Assembly: GCA_018806985.1 (NCBI GenBank)
Contig: JADANN010000222.1
Coordinates: 1,068,001-1,132,000 of the forward strand
Source: Angiostrongylus vasorum
Lineage: Eukaryota; Nematoda; Chromadorea; Rhabditida; Metastrongylidae
Direction: 5' to 3'
Length of the DNA stretch: 64,000 nucleotides
Positions within the stretch are counted from its first letter, which is position 1; each line of letters opens with the position of its first letter. The notes beneath the pieces were generated by a model that saw nothing but the letters and a program-made list of their open reading frames with translations, ran no database searches and was not told the origin of the DNA. A program made the translations under genes and the position numbers. Below, one piece after another: positions 63,645 to 64,000 of this stretch.

Positions 63645-64000
63645 CACAACGGTAACTGACGTTGCGGTAGTATAGCCCTCTCCAGAGCTTAAAAAGGTAT
63701 ATTGATATGCAATTCATTACGCCAAATGCTTCAATAACACATACAGAAAGATGAAAATCTATACGGTAATCACATGATCGACAGCTTCTCAAAAACCCCA
63801 CTGTTTCTATGTGCCTTCTACTGAAGAAGAAGAGGTGATAAGAAGAAATGCACGTTAACACAGTGGGTTTTCCGAGAAGCTAATAATCATGTGATTACTA
63901 TATAGATTTCCATCTTTTTATTGAAGCATTTGGCGTAATAAATTGCATATCAATATATTCTTCCAGGCTCTAAGGAAGGCGATACTGCTCAATTGTCAGC
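63645..64000. mobile_element. PLE-derived foldback element cut by the window end
   Basis: Left, minus-type end: AACTGACGTTGCGGTAGTAT then AGCCCTCTCCAGAGC. Right, plus-type end: CCAGGCTCTAAGGAAGGCGA then TACTGCTCAATTGTCAGC at 63964-64000. The arms match each other in inverted order (TGAAGCATTTGGCGTAAT, AGATTTCCATCTTT). It lies upstream of aminotransferase exon 63315-63458. Confidence 0.65.

Overview
The window is AT-rich eukaryotic DNA with short exons, GT-AG introns (one GC-AG) and nematode-style acceptors, and it is packed with retroelement debris. Two protein-coding genes are supported, both on the minus strand. The mix of RTE-type LINEs, Penelope-like elements (PLEs), tRNA-derived SINEs and mariner relics, together with nematode-like gene structure, suggests a strongylid (hookworm-like) nematode. 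That placement is an inference from family resemblance, not from a database search.

Gene 1 occupies about 1245-47641 (minus). I rebuilt it exon by exon as a receptor tyrosine phosphatase: signal peptide, one Ig domain, three fibronectin III domains, a juxtamembrane segment, one transmembrane helix, an active-looking D1 phosphatase domain with WPDHG and [10 protein letters not shown], and a degraded D2 domain. Twenty-eight exons are proposed. The splice phases of exons 1-16 all agree. Single-base discrepancies occur in one D1 exon and two D2 exons. Its introns (13 kb for intron 1) hold most of the repeats.

Gene 2 occupies 57704-63458 (minus) and continues past the right edge. It is the C-terminal half of a 4-aminobutyrate aminotransferase (gta-1 type), in six exons ending in a stop codon and AATAAA. 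One exon carries an extra base.

The stretch between them (47642-57703) contains no gene I can support, only repeats. Layout of repeats: an internally deleted RTE at 1-1010; an RTE split by a PLE at 3085-6760, with a 13-bp target duplication; an inverted PLE with GIY-YIG and reverse-transcriptase remnants at 10412-12420; smaller foldback derivatives near 17.4, 21.5, 22.2, 31.3, 43.3, 46.0, 53.7 and 63.8 kb; at least nine copies of a 275-bp tRNA-derived SINE; five copies of a 390-bp element ending in AAGT repeats; a 249-bp palindromic MITE; and two mariner remnants.

The most interesting signal is a recurring hammerhead-ribozyme-like motif in the PLE-derived elements. It usually sits at both ends of a foldback unit in opposite orientations. 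The best two copies, at 10479-10519 (minus) and 12309-12349 (plus), have the CUGANGA core, a GGCG/CGCC stem II, GAAA, the UC cleavage site and a 6-bp stem I.
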